Both the position numbers and the translations under genes were made by a program. 64,000 nucleotides of DNA from Calothrix parasitica NIES-267 (GTDB taxonomy: Bacteria > Cyanobacteriota > Cyanobacteriia > Cyanobacteriales > Nostocaceae). Of this stretch, positions 25,301 through 32,720 are shown in pieces (position 1 is the first letter of the stretch; the number at the start of each line of letters is the position of its first letter). Where the stretch lies: assembly GCF_002368095.1 (NCBI RefSeq), contig NZ_AP018227.1:4215796-4279795 (forward strand). The letters are read 5' to 3'. Under the pieces are notes generated by a model. That model saw only the letters and a program-made list of their open reading frames with translations, was not told where the DNA came from and did not search any database.

Positions 25301-26401
25301 GTAGTCACTCCCGAAGACGAAATTGTACCCGAAATCACTCCAGACCCAGATATTGATATTCCCTCCATCGATAATCCAGAAAATCCACAAATTAATAATC
25401 CAGAACCTCTAGCAACAAATCCTGTAGAAAATCAGAACTCCGGAATATTTACTCTACCCACAGACAAAAACCTTAAATTCAGCATTGATAACATCAGAAC
25501 AAAAAATCCTAGTGAAATAGGTATATTTATAGTCGATGACGAACAAGGTAACATAGACGGTATCGCTCCAGATTCACCAGACTATATCCAACTAGCTTTA
25601 CAAAGAGCAGAAGTCATCTTCTCCACAATTCCTAACCCTCCCAATGGATTAAATCTTAACGAAATTCAACGTATTCTCGAACTAGATTCCCAAAGTCAAT
25701 TCGGATTCTACACCATACCAAACGGAACCAAAGACACAGTTATCCAACAGATAAATCAAACCGGTAAAACAAACTTATCCGTAATATTCTCCAACTCTTC
25801 CCAAATAAAAGTAAATAACCTCAATCAAAATGGATTTACCTTTGAACTATCCGAAATATCATTAAACGTAGAATTTGCAGAAGATACCCCAGCTATCGGA
25901 ACAAACCTACAGTCACAAACAGAACTCATCGACTTACGAGATGAAACAGGTGAAATATCCGTCAACATCGAAGTATATAGAGAAGCAAAATACGACAATA
26001 CAATCGGTTTTTACCAAGTCACTGATATTGAGGGTGGAATTGATATTAATGGAGACGGAAATACAGATATCAAACCAGGAGAACAAGGATATAAACAAGC
26101 AGCTTTAAACAATAGAATCACCAGCATCGACCTATTAACAACCAAAAATCAACAAGCATCATCCTATGACGGAATGTTAAATGGTGGGAGTATTATATCT
26201 ACCTTCATGATAGTAAATGGGACAATAGAAGAAGCAATTACCGGGGAAGCAGAAGTTTTATTCTCACAACCGGGAGCAAACCCAAATAATGCTGATAGCG
26301 TTCGGATGTTGGGTGATAATATTTTTGGTTTTGAAGATTCAAATAAAATAAGGGATTTTGATTATAACGATATGATTGTGAAGATGGATTTTGAGGTTTG
26401 A
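22394..26401 (+). CDS. Large G8 / right-handed beta-helix / DUF4114 surface-type protein
   Basis: 1335 residues. Residues 1-25 are rich in Met, His and Asn (MNNMMHSHNHMNHSGD) instead of a signal peptide. A G8 domain follows from about 45 (NNGSWFDTNTWENGKIPGNGDDVVI). Parallel beta-helix-like sequence spans about 270-640, with repeated short turns such as AIVDSPGWGIVHHDSHAI. A PKD-like region is near 690-780 (ELDASDSFDEDTDP), then a carbohydrate-binding-like segment. Asp-rich DUF4114-type sequence ends the chain (GDGNTDIKPGEQGYKQAAL, RDFDYNDMIVKMDF). Such proteins are usually extracellular and calcium-binding. Possible routes are type I-like export or cell-surface display. Confidence 0.8.
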   Translation: MNSMNNMMHSHNHMNHSGDPVKEKEHMDLVNLSQSLNNPVVAINNGSWFDTNTWENGKIPGNGDDVVISSGVTVTYDNISDTRLNVMRVDGKLQFASNINTKIVIDSIFVSKEAELAIGTENNPIQADKTAQIIFTSDTAIDTNWDKKQLSRGLVSHGRVDIFGADKTDFLTLENDVFAGANQLVLKNVPQGWKVGDTIVVGGTQYDYDGSDDDNSRFQDEVLTITEINGNIVKFTNNDIKSGDNTVLRFDHKRPDIAEKDQLNLYVANTSRNVSFETENADSVPLNQRAHVMFMHNTDVRVYNAGFYGLGRTDKSIPIDDIGQNVDGSPGGGTNARSRYALHFHRAGSEDINGMAAVAKGNAIVDSPGWGIVHHDSHAIIEDNVVFDVIGSGIITESGNEIGAWRNNIIIKTVGFSGNRNALDPDSPRVLNFDFGFDGEGYWVQGASAIAIEDNVAISAAGGGINIYGGNDGGESVRDKKFIDVKNLPDYLKDIAKGTYDETKVDVGAVPFQLSGFESYNSRDGIFSWGKVRNDDGQLDSNFDSEGLKRPAHEYISTLEDFKLWNIYEKGIVLFYNNNFEFKDGLIVGDSTDANNRHGLGIFTNHASKEEIFDNLTIKRFKEGLSVPFDAGKDFIASELKNSSFSEIDNIFIAPEPPEPADNFLGEIEDFPSYFEISSVEFSPIPGNQAPKPIFTTQEIGGYAVELDASDSFDEDTDPKFKNQPSKGIVAYGWDLNNDGKIDKFGRKISHYFDKPGLRNINLKVWDNQGATNTTTQEINVQKTPYENPLTNSDFSSNQLGEDYKANSTAANQGWFATSGAKHNSNIGNGGAVVLSDEFSTGLSQIIYDKQIRRGLQTLSFKLKNTEGSSEPLQENKIVVTLYGINGEFENDLYSGTGPTQSGVLPMNSVKLLEEDLGGTDYDWTEFTRDIDLGTGYDYLMFQVNTQEGNQTGDFIAIDDVSLTGEGLPVVTPEDEIVPEITPDPDIDIPSIDNPENPQINNPEPLATNPVENQNSGIFTLPTDKNLKFSIDNIRTKNPSEIGIFIVDDEQGNIDGIAPDSPDYIQLALQRAEVIFSTIPNPPNGLNLNEIQRILELDSQSQFGFYTIPNGTKDTVIQQINQTGKTNLSVIFSNSSQIKVNNLNQNGFTFELSEISLNVEFAEDTPAIGTNLQSQTELIDLRDETGEISVNIEVYREAKYDNTIGFYQVTDIEGGIDINGDGNTDIKPGEQGYKQAALNNRITSIDLLTTKNQQASSYDGMLNGGSIISTFMIVNGTIEEAITGEAEVLFSQPGANPNNADSVRMLGDNIFGFEDSNKIRDFDYNDMIVKMDFEV

Positions 26402-26482
26402 GAATTAAATATACCAATACTATAAAGATGTTGTATTATAACGTCTCCAAATATTTATAGCTTTGTCGAAATAAATAAGGAT

Positions 26483-26899
26483 TTACAACTGCATTTCATT
26501 TTTAATAAACGAATCTAAATCATTATTTTGCAACCAATTACCCAGTCTTGTACAAAGGTTATCTGGAGGTGTACCTTTATAGTTTGTAGCATGATAACGT
26601 ATAAAATCTGCAAACATTTTTATCGGAATTAAAACGGCTTCTACGTCCATATTGTCTTCTTCAAAAAAAACTTTCTCAAACTTGAATTGATAGCCAGACC
26701 ATTTTACAGTTTCAAGTCTGTTGTTAGCCATAATCTCTAAATTTTGAACGATGCAGTTGTGTACTCGGTCTGGATTCTTATTTCTATGGACAATATGCCA
26801 ATAGACATGATGACGTAAAAAATATCTATTTCTTTCATCTTTACACACTTCTACTTCAACATTATTTAAATCGAAAAAGTGACGCTGCATTATATTCAT
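26483..26899 (-). CDS. Hypothetical protein
   Basis: 138 residues, soluble, with several His and aromatic residues (RHHVYWHIVHRNKNP, FADFIRYHATNY). No domain recognised. ATG start followed by NIMQRHFFDLNN; a second ATG three codons later is possible. Convergent with the G8 protein gene. Plausibly real because the frame is complete and the composition is ordinary. Confidence 0.55.
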   Translation of the reverse strand: MNIMQRHFFDLNNVEVEVCKDERNRYFLRHHVYWHIVHRNKNPDRVHNCIVQNLEIMANNRLETVKWSGYQFKFEKVFFEEDNMDVEAVLIPIKMFADFIRYHATNYKGTPPDNLCTRLGNWLQNNDLDSFIKNEMQL

Positions 26900-27064
26900 A
26901 AATTAAAAATGAATCGAACAATTTTTGTAAGCTTAGTTTTATACTTCCCATATTCGAGACTTAGATAACATTGATTTTTTTAAATGTTATATCAACCTGT
27001 TTAACACAGCATATTTCATCTTCGCGAGGTAAATATAAAAGGTTTTGCGATTCTGTATAACAAA

Positions 27065-27085
27065 ATGGTGTCACAATGGCACCAT
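27065..27085. promoter_or_regulatory. Candidate operator of the DUF1778-GNAT toxin-antitoxin pair
   Basis: Imperfect palindrome ATGGTGTCA-CAA-TGGCACCAT with 9-bp arms and one mismatch, ending 41 bp before the antitoxin start. DUF1778 antitoxins have ribbon-helix-helix DNA-binding domains that commonly repress their own promoter at such palindromes. The role here is inferred. Confidence 0.45.
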
Positions 27086-27126
27086 CAAGTTAAAATTGAA
27101 TAAAATCATATTATATTCTTATATAT

Positions 27127-27414
27127 ATGCCTAATAGCCCAGAAAATACAGTAAGAGTAACAGCCAGAATTCCCGAGAGTATTCAAGAAACTCTACAAAA
27201 AGCAGCAGAATTGTCTGGTGCTACTTTGAATCAATTTATGGTTCAAGCAGCATTGAAAGAAGCCAAGAAAATCATAGAAGATGAAGGATTAATAGTTTTA
27301 TCGGAAATTGATGCTGATAAGGTATTTAATTTAATCGAAAATCCTCCTGTACCTAATAGTAATTTAAAAGCAGCAATGAAGAAACACGGGGAATTTTTTA
27401 GTGAGAATAGTTGA
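27127..27414 (+). CDS. DUF1778 antitoxin (TacA-like)
   Basis: 95 residues. Residues 6-45 form the ribbon-helix-helix domain (VRVTARIPESIQETLQKAAELSG), followed by FMVQAALKEAKKII, the DUF1778 pattern. The C-terminal tail (VFNLIENPPVPNSNLKAAMKKH) is the usual segment that wraps the toxin. In the TacA-TacT type this protein binds and neutralises the GNAT acetyltransferase and represses the operon. It overlaps the toxin gene by 14 bp, implying translational coupling. Confidence 0.9.
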   Translation: MPNSPENTVRVTARIPESIQETLQKAAELSGATLNQFMVQAALKEAKKIIEDEGLIVLSEIDADKVFNLIENPPVPNSNLKAAMKKHGEFFSENS

Positions 27415-27898
27415 ACTGTTAGATAAGCATCATAATCGCAACAGTTTTGACTGTGGTAATGAAGCGCTCAATAAATTTCTTAAACGGATAGCAAGACAAC
27501 ATATTCAAAAAGGTATTTCTCGTACATTTGTCCTCGTAGATACAGAGCAACCAGAGATAATTATTAGTTTTTTCACTTTAACATTATGTGAAGTACGTGT
27601 AGAAAAACTTCCACCAAAATTTGCGAAGAAATATCCATCTAAAGTTCCTGGTGTCAAACTGGCAAGATTAGCTGTTAGTGAATTATATCAACGACAGGGC
27701 ATTGGTGAAATAATGATGATTGAAGCAATGAAGCGTGCTTTAATAGTTGCAGAAAATGCTGGAGGAATTGGTCTATTTGTAGATGCAAAAGATGAAGCAG
27801 CAAAAACTTATTATTCACGTTATGGTTTCGTTAATCTAGAAGATGCATTTTTAGAAATGTTTTTACCGTTGTCAACCATTTTACAAATGTTTGAATAA
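27401..27898 (+). CDS. GNAT acetyltransferase toxin (TacT-like)
   Basis: 165 residues. It has a GNAT core with the acetyl-CoA-binding QRQGIGE loop (Q-x-x-G-x-G type) and the TacT-type FDCGNEALNKFLKRIARQH start. LARLAVSELYQRQGIG and YSRYGF are in the expected places. TacT-family toxins acetylate the amino group of charged tRNAs and stop translation. It follows the antitoxin gene with a 14-bp overlap. The pair appears intact. Confidence 0.9.
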   Translation: MRIVELLDKHHNRNSFDCGNEALNKFLKRIARQHIQKGISRTFVLVDTEQPEIIISFFTLTLCEVRVEKLPPKFAKKYPSKVPGVKLARLAVSELYQRQGIGEIMMIEAMKRALIVAENAGGIGLFVDAKDEAAKTYYSRYGFVNLEDAFLEMFLPLSTILQMFE

Positions 27899-27950
27899 TT
27901 GTTGCCTTTATTATCCAACACAAAGAAAATTGTTAAAACTAAATTCTGAA

Positions 27951-27972
27951 AGACGTAAAATTTTACGTCTCT
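27951..27972. repeat. AGACGTAAAATTTTACGTCT hairpin
   Basis: A fully palindromic member of the GAGACGT hairpin family, sitting between the convergent toxin and ACC-deaminase-like genes. Confidence 0.6.
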
Positions 27973-28895
27973 ACATTATGATTTAATAAATTTCCAAACC
28001 TTTGATTAAATCCCTGAATTCCCTGCAAACCACCAGTGTGAATTACCACAATCGTACTATTATCTTTAAAATTGCCTTTTTTAATTTCATCTAATACACC
28101 ATAAAATAATTTTCCCGTATAAATCGGGTCAATTTGTAAACTAAATTTGTGATAAAAATCATTGATAAAATCTATTAATTCCTGATTCCATTTCGTATAA
28201 CCACCAAAGTGATAATCAGTTATTAACTGCCAATTATCATAGCTTTTTCCCACGGATTCCCATACCAAACTATTAATTTCATCGATAAAAAAATCTCCTT
28301 TAAGCGCTGGAAATACTTTTACCAAAGACATCCCACTCGAACCAACTATCAATCCCGCAGCAGTTCCACCCGTACCGCTACTTACACAAAAACAATCCGG
28401 TAAACCACCAAGTTGATTTTTTACTTCTTCAACTATCTGTACACAACCTTTAACTGCTAAAGAATTGCTTCCACCTTCTGGTATTACATAACAGCTTCCT
28501 AATTCATCCTGCAACCGTACAGCTATCTCCGCTTTTTCTTCCCGATACTCTTTTCTTCCTACAAACACAAACTGCATTCCCTGCTGTTGTGCTAAAGATA
28601 AAGTGGGATTCAACGGTTCTACTAATTCTCCTCTAATCACACCAATAGTATTAAAACCAAATATTTTACCCGCTGCTGCTGTCGCTGCAATATGATTAGA
28701 ATAAGCTCCACCAAAAGTAAGTAAACGTTTATATTGTTGTTCTTTTGCTGCTTGCAAATTATATTTTAACTTACGCCACTTATTACCCGAAATTTGCGGG
28801 TGAATCAAATCATCTCGCTTTACAAATAAACGTATTCCTCGCTTTGTTAATAATTCATCTTGAATAGGTTCTAGTGGGCTGGGTTTATTAAACAT
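27963..28895 (-). CDS. ACC deaminase/D-cysteine desulfhydrase family PLP enzyme
   Basis: 310 residues, slightly shorter than the usual about 330. The PLP lysine is expected in SGNKWRKLKYNL (Lys39), after FVKRDDLIHP. The phosphate-binding and cofactor loops include TFGGAYSNHIAATAAAG and SSGTGGTAAG. Members either deaminate 1-aminocyclopropane-1-carboxylate or desulfhydrate D-cysteine; specificity depends on a few active-site residues I cannot judge. The C-terminal IVVIHTGGLQGIQGF is typical. The gene starts at an ATG and is transcribed leftward, alone. Confidence 0.85.
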   Translation of the reverse strand: MFNKPSPLEPIQDELLTKRGIRLFVKRDDLIHPQISGNKWRKLKYNLQAAKEQQYKRLLTFGGAYSNHIAATAAAGKIFGFNTIGVIRGELVEPLNPTLSLAQQQGMQFVFVGRKEYREEKAEIAVRLQDELGSCYVIPEGGSNSLAVKGCVQIVEEVKNQLGGLPDCFCVSSGTGGTAAGLIVGSSGMSLVKVFPALKGDFFIDEINSLVWESVGKSYDNWQLITDYHFGGYTKWNQELIDFINDFYHKFSLQIDPIYTGKLFYGVLDEIKKGNFKDNSTIVVIHTGGLQGIQGFNQRFGNLLNHNVET

Positions 28896-28915
28896 GTTTC
28901 TGCAAAAATAACTAT

Positions 28916-28939
28916 AGAGACACTGTATTACAATGTCTC
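28916..28939. repeat. GAGACACTGTATTACAATGTCTC hairpin
   Basis: Imperfect inverted repeat of the same general GAGAC...GTCTC type as the hairpins elsewhere, just upstream of the ACC-deaminase-like gene start. Confidence 0.45.
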
Positions 28940-29040
28940 TACTAAAATTTTAGTTACAGCCAATTTCATTTAAGTGGGGTACACCGTTGGGATTTTAGGG
29001 AGTGGGGAATAGGGACAATATTACTCAGTTAAGGGAAATA

Positions 29041-29115
29041 GTAGGTTGGTTTGAGCAGTAGCGAAACCCAACAAATGTTGATAAATGTTAGGTTTCGTTC
29101 CTCAATCCAACCTAC
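29041..29115. repeat. GTAGGTTGG...CCAACCTAC palindromic repeat
   Basis: GTAGGTTGGTTTGAG and CGAAACCCAACA are mirrored by tgttaggtttcg and CTCAATCCAACCTAC. It is a separate family from the GTTGGGTTAGACACGAC repeats although it shares the GTAGGTTGG start. It lies between the fasciclin gene and the ACC-deaminase-like gene. Confidence 0.65.
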
Positions 29116-29218
29116 TACTTAGTCCTATTGATAGGACTTTTGCTATGAGGCAGGGGTTTGCAACCCCTGGTGATGTTGAGAATGATGTAAGATGTCAGAT
29201 TAACCTAATATTCCTATA

Positions 29219-30067
29219 TTATTCAGCTACTGAACCAAAAACGAAAGCATCAGAGAATATACCAGAAACTTCAATTAGGACATCTCCTCCACCAAAAATA
29301 CCAGTAGAGTTATCATTTTGTTGAAAACTTAAGTCACCAAAAGTCGATTCACCTGCAAAAGAAATCTTAGCTTCACCCGCAGATAAATCATCAATAAAAT
29401 CGATGAGGTTATCCAGATTGAAAACTATTCTACCTTGATTATTACTGAGTTGAAGGAAATTATTATCTTCCTTAGTACCACCATTCAAGATATCATCTTC
29501 AATATTCTCAGCCATTTCGTTACCTGGAATATCAATAGGAAGCAACACTCGGTCGATACCTTGGATAATACCGTTAGCAGCCTCGATATTTGCTAAATCG
29601 CTAATAAAACTAGGGTTGCTCAGGTCTGGTTCGTTATCTACTAACTCGTTATCTTCAACGGTGAAGCTAGCACCTTCGAGCAGAGTTTCCACCTGAGCTT
29701 GTTCAATTATTTGAGCTTGTTCTTTCGCTTCTGGAGATACGTGGTAAAGCAGAATATCCTGTAATAGCGGTACTGGATCTCCCTCACCAAGCTCGGTAAG
29801 TGCATTGGCAATTTCTGTAAAAGCTTCTCCTTCATCGGTTCCTTGATAACCGAAATCTTGAGCTAGTTCAATAAAAGCTGCGTCGGTAGGAGCAAATACC
29901 GTCAGGTCTGCATTTACATCATCAACAGCACCTACTAAATCAGCAGTTTCCAGAGCTTCGAGCAGAACATCAAAATCCTGATTGTTATTATCGAATTCAT
30001 TGCCACTTTGAGAAACAATACCAGCAATTGTAGGCAGATTTGAACTGGTAGATGCATTATTAGCCAT
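29219..30067 (-). CDS. Fasciclin (FAS1) domain protein
   Basis: 282 residues. The FAS1 domain spans about 25-175, with the classic FAPTDAAF (H1 block) and the IQGIDRVLLP ending. The rest (about 190-282) is Asp/Asn/Phe-rich with no recognised domain. No clear signal peptide; it begins MANNASTSSNLPTIAGIVSQ. FAS1 domains mediate cell-surface or matrix adhesion, so non-classical export or cytoplasmic retention is uncertain. Complete single gene. Confidence 0.87.
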   Translation of the reverse strand: MANNASTSSNLPTIAGIVSQSGNEFDNNNQDFDVLLEALETADLVGAVDDVNADLTVFAPTDAAFIELAQDFGYQGTDEGEAFTEIANALTELGEGDPVPLLQDILLYHVSPEAKEQAQIIEQAQVETLLEGASFTVEDNELVDNEPDLSNPSFISDLANIEAANGIIQGIDRVLLPIDIPGNEMAENIEDDILNGGTKEDNNFLQLSNNQGRIVFNLDNLIDFIDDLSAGEAKISFAGESTFGDLSFQQNDNSTGIFGGGDVLIEVSGIFSDAFVFGSVAE

Positions 30068-30452
30068 TACGCGATTCTCCTAAATGATAGATGTCTAAAA
30101 AAGGCTATAAACTCTATTCGTACAATGGCAAAAGTGAAGTTGTTAGGAAGTGTATTCAAACTAAAAGCACACCAAAATTAGAGGTTCACTTTTTGGTTCC
30201 TAAATACAACTATGGCTATCATTTACACAAACTACCTATACCTTTATCTTCCAAAGGTCTGAAAAGGTGTAAACTCGGATGATATTAACAGCACTTTTAC
30301 TCAATAACTAATCTAACTTAAATTAGGTAGTTAAATCTTGTCAACCGAGATTTGCTAATTTAGGTAGTCGTCCGTCACTTTTAAGACAAGCCATTTTTCA
30401 AGTTTTTAGATATTGACTTGATATAGCATTCCTAAATCATTTGTAAGATTTT

Positions 30453-30484
30453 AGAAACCCGGTTTTTCTAAAAACCGGGTTTCT
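30453..30484. repeat. AGAAACCCGG/CCGGGTTTCT hairpin
   Basis: Perfect arms of about 13 bp (AGAAACCCGGTTTT / AAAACCGGGTTTCT) around a TCTA loop. This type of repeat is common in cyanobacterial intergenic DNA. Confidence 0.65.
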
Positions 30485-30579
30485 GGTCGCTATCTTTCTC
30501 AGGACTCATCTAGGATTGCTATATGATGATAAATCCGTGAAAAAGTCGATTAGTTTTATAAATTAGGAAATGACTATAA

Positions 30580-30616
30580 AAATCTAATATAGTTATTAGT
30601 TGACTATATTAGATTT
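30580..30616. promoter_or_regulatory. Perfect 14-bp inverted repeat upstream of the TetR gene
   Basis: AAATCTAATATAGT and ACTATATTAGATTT are exact complements separated by 9 bp. It could be a terminator stem, a hairpin repeat, or a binding site for the TetR protein at 30726. TetR operators usually lack a 9-bp spacer, so autoregulation is only a suggestion. Confidence 0.35.
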
Positions 30617-30725
30617 CTTATTTACAAATACTACGTATTCGAGATAATATGAAATAATTTAAATAAAATTGGATGTTGGTTTAGGAAGCCTTCCTCGATT
30701 AAATCTTTCCTTTTATTAAAATTAC

Positions 30726-31361
30726 TTGACTAAGAAAACCCATTTAATTAATATCACGCAAGTGACTAATATAGATAAAAAAACAAATAAAAGCTCTTCA
30801 CGGGAAGCTGTTCTTGATGCAGCAGAGAAATTATTTACTATTCGAGGCTATAAGACTGTAAAGCTAAAGCATATTGCAGACAATTTAGGTATCAAGCAAG
30901 CTTCCATTTATTATCATTTTCCTTTGGGAAAAGAAGATTTATATATCGAAGTAATGTTGCGTCATTTAGAACATCGACGTAGTTCATTTGAAAAATTAAT
31001 TTCCACAGCAAAACCAACCTTAGAAGACTGTTTGTTTAATGTTGGGATTTGGTTGATTAAGCAGCCTCCTCTTAATGGTGCAAAAATAATAATTAATGAT
31101 TTACCAGAGCTATCTTCAGATAAAGCGAATCAACTAGAAGAAGAAATTTATAGCTGCGGTTTTGCTCCGATGGAATCTTTGTTTGCTCGTTATAAGCATC
31201 AATTGAAAGAGCAGTTTCGGAGCAATCCAGGTTTTGTTGCAGGTAGTTTTTTGTGTTCCTTAGAATCGCTGTATGCAGTTAAGCATTATGGAAATAAAAC
31301 AGATGAAGAGTTAGTTCTTGATTTAATTGAATTGATTTTGAGAGGTGGTTGTTCGGATTGA
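30726..31361 (+). CDS. TetR/AcrR family transcriptional regulator
   Basis: 211 residues from a TTG start; a GTG at about 30762 is an alternative. There is no early ATG. The N-terminal helix-turn-helix reads AVLDAAEKLFTIRGYKTVKLKHIADNLGIKQASIYYHFPLGKEDLY, a standard TetR DNA-binding domain. The C-terminal ligand domain is about 120 residues and of unknown ligand. No divergent target gene is adjacent; the LRR gene is 78 bp downstream, so the regulated target is unknown. Confidence 0.85.
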   Translation: MTKKTHLINITQVTNIDKKTNKSSSREAVLDAAEKLFTIRGYKTVKLKHIADNLGIKQASIYYHFPLGKEDLYIEVMLRHLEHRRSSFEKLISTAKPTLEDCLFNVGIWLIKQPPLNGAKIIINDLPELSSDKANQLEEEIYSCGFAPMESLFARYKHQLKEQFRSNPGFVAGSFLCSLESLYAVKHYGNKTDEELVLDLIELILRGGCSD

Positions 31362-31439
31362 TTTTTGGGCTATTCTCTGCTGAGTAAATTTAATTTTAGT
31401 AAATGAGGGAATAAGGAGTGAGTAACAGGAAAAACTAGT

Positions 31440-32588
31440 ATGACAAATACACCAGAATGGGCCATTGAGAGAATCCGTGTAACTAAAAATAATCGGCTTG
31501 ACAGGTTAAACTTATTTTGGGTTCCCTGGGATGAAAATGAAAAGTTAACAGAAGTGCCTTTGGAAATATTTGAATTAGAATGGTTAAGAGAATTATATTT
31601 AAGCCATAATCAACTGACGACAATACCTGAATCTATCACTAATCTTAGTAACTTAACTTCTCTTGACTTATCTGATAATCAACTTATAGAAATTCCGGAA
31701 TGTATTTTTCGCTTAACTAATTTAACTAAGCTCGATATTAGCGATAATCAACTAACTAAAATACCAGAATCTATTACTCATCTTAACAATTTAACAGAGC
31801 TGAATATCAGCGATAATCAATTAGCTGAAATACCAAAATGTATTACTCATCTCATCAATTTAAGCAAACTATGGTCATGGGGTAATCTCCTAACGGAAAT
31901 TCCAGAATCTATTACCTATCTTATAAACTTGGTAGAACTTGGTATAAGCTCAAACCAATTGAGCAATATTCCAGAATATTTGACTCATTTAACCAGTTTA
32001 TCCCAACTTGATTTGAGCGATAATAAACTGACGGATATTTCAGAATGTTTTACTAATTTAGTCAATTTAACCCAACTTGACTTAAGCGAGAACCAATTGA
32101 CAGCAATCCCGAAATCTATTACAAATTTACCTAAACTAGCTGAACTTAATTTAAGCGAAAATAGATTAACAGAAATTTCAGAATCTATTGCCAATTTAAT
32201 TAATTTAACTGAACTCAATTTAAGTCATAATTACCTGAAGCAAGTACCAGAATCAATTATTAGTCTCACTAATTTAACCCAACTCAATTTATCCGATAAT
32301 AATCTGAAAGAATTACCTGAATCTATCACTTGTCTTTCTAATTTAAGGCTACTAAATTTAGGCGATAATCACCTAACAAAAATACCAGAATATATTATTC
32401 GCCTTACAAATTTAACTTTACTCTCTTTATGGGGTAATAAACTAAGGGAATTACCAGAATATATTACCCGTCTCACCAATTTAAATGAAATCTATTTAAA
32501 TGATAATCCGCTAGAAATTCCACTTTTAGAAGTTGCAGAAAAAGGTATTGATTGCATTCGCGAATATTTTCAAAAGGTTGAAAAATAA
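31440..32588 (+). CDS. Leucine-rich repeat protein (ROCO-like LRR without GTPase)
   Basis: 382 residues made of about 13-14 tandem 23-residue LRRs (L..L.LS.NQL..IPE.I..L.N pattern). The last residues (NPLEIPLLEVAEKGIDCIREYFQ) match the linker that precedes the Roc GTPase in LRR-Roc-COR (ROCO) proteins, but the chain ends there at 32588. So it resembles a ROCO LRR domain cut off before the GTPase. There is no signal peptide. The likely role is protein binding; the partner is unknown. Confidence 0.85.
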   Translation: MTNTPEWAIERIRVTKNNRLDRLNLFWVPWDENEKLTEVPLEIFELEWLRELYLSHNQLTTIPESITNLSNLTSLDLSDNQLIEIPECIFRLTNLTKLDISDNQLTKIPESITHLNNLTELNISDNQLAEIPKCITHLINLSKLWSWGNLLTEIPESITYLINLVELGISSNQLSNIPEYLTHLTSLSQLDLSDNKLTDISECFTNLVNLTQLDLSENQLTAIPKSITNLPKLAELNLSENRLTEISESIANLINLTELNLSHNYLKQVPESIISLTNLTQLNLSDNNLKELPESITCLSNLRLLNLGDNHLTKIPEYIIRLTNLTLLSLWGNKLRELPEYITRLTNLNEIYLNDNPLEIPLLEVAEKGIDCIREYFQKVEK

Positions 32589-32634
32589 GGTTTAAATTAA
32601 TTATAAAAATCTGTAACACACCACAAAATTTTCT

Positions 32635-32697
32635 GGTGCGTTACGGCTGCACTAATATATCGTTTCCCCGCACATTATTTTGTGCCGTAACACACCC
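32635..32697. repeat. GGTGCGTTACGGC/GCCGTAACACACC inverted repeat
   Basis: Dispersed-type repeat between the convergent LRR and murJ genes. Arms GGTGCGTTACGGC and GCCGTAACACACC are separated by about 37 bp. Confidence 0.55.
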
Positions 32698-32720
32698 TAC
32701 ATTTAACTCCTAACTATTGT

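Larger units (their letters stand above)
30068..30725. other. Intergenic region with two palindromes and no convincing gene
   Basis: A 63-codon frame at 30091-30282 has no supporting signal and is not called. A 32-bp AGAAACCCGG...CCGGGTTTCT hairpin (30453-30484) and a perfect 14-bp-arm palindrome (30580-30616) are present. The latter lies about 110 bp before the TetR gene. Confidence 0.5.

Noticed and set aside
30091-30282. 63-codon open frame upstream of the fasciclin gene
   Set aside because: No ribosome-binding site and no protein-like features beyond chance; probably promoter-region DNA.
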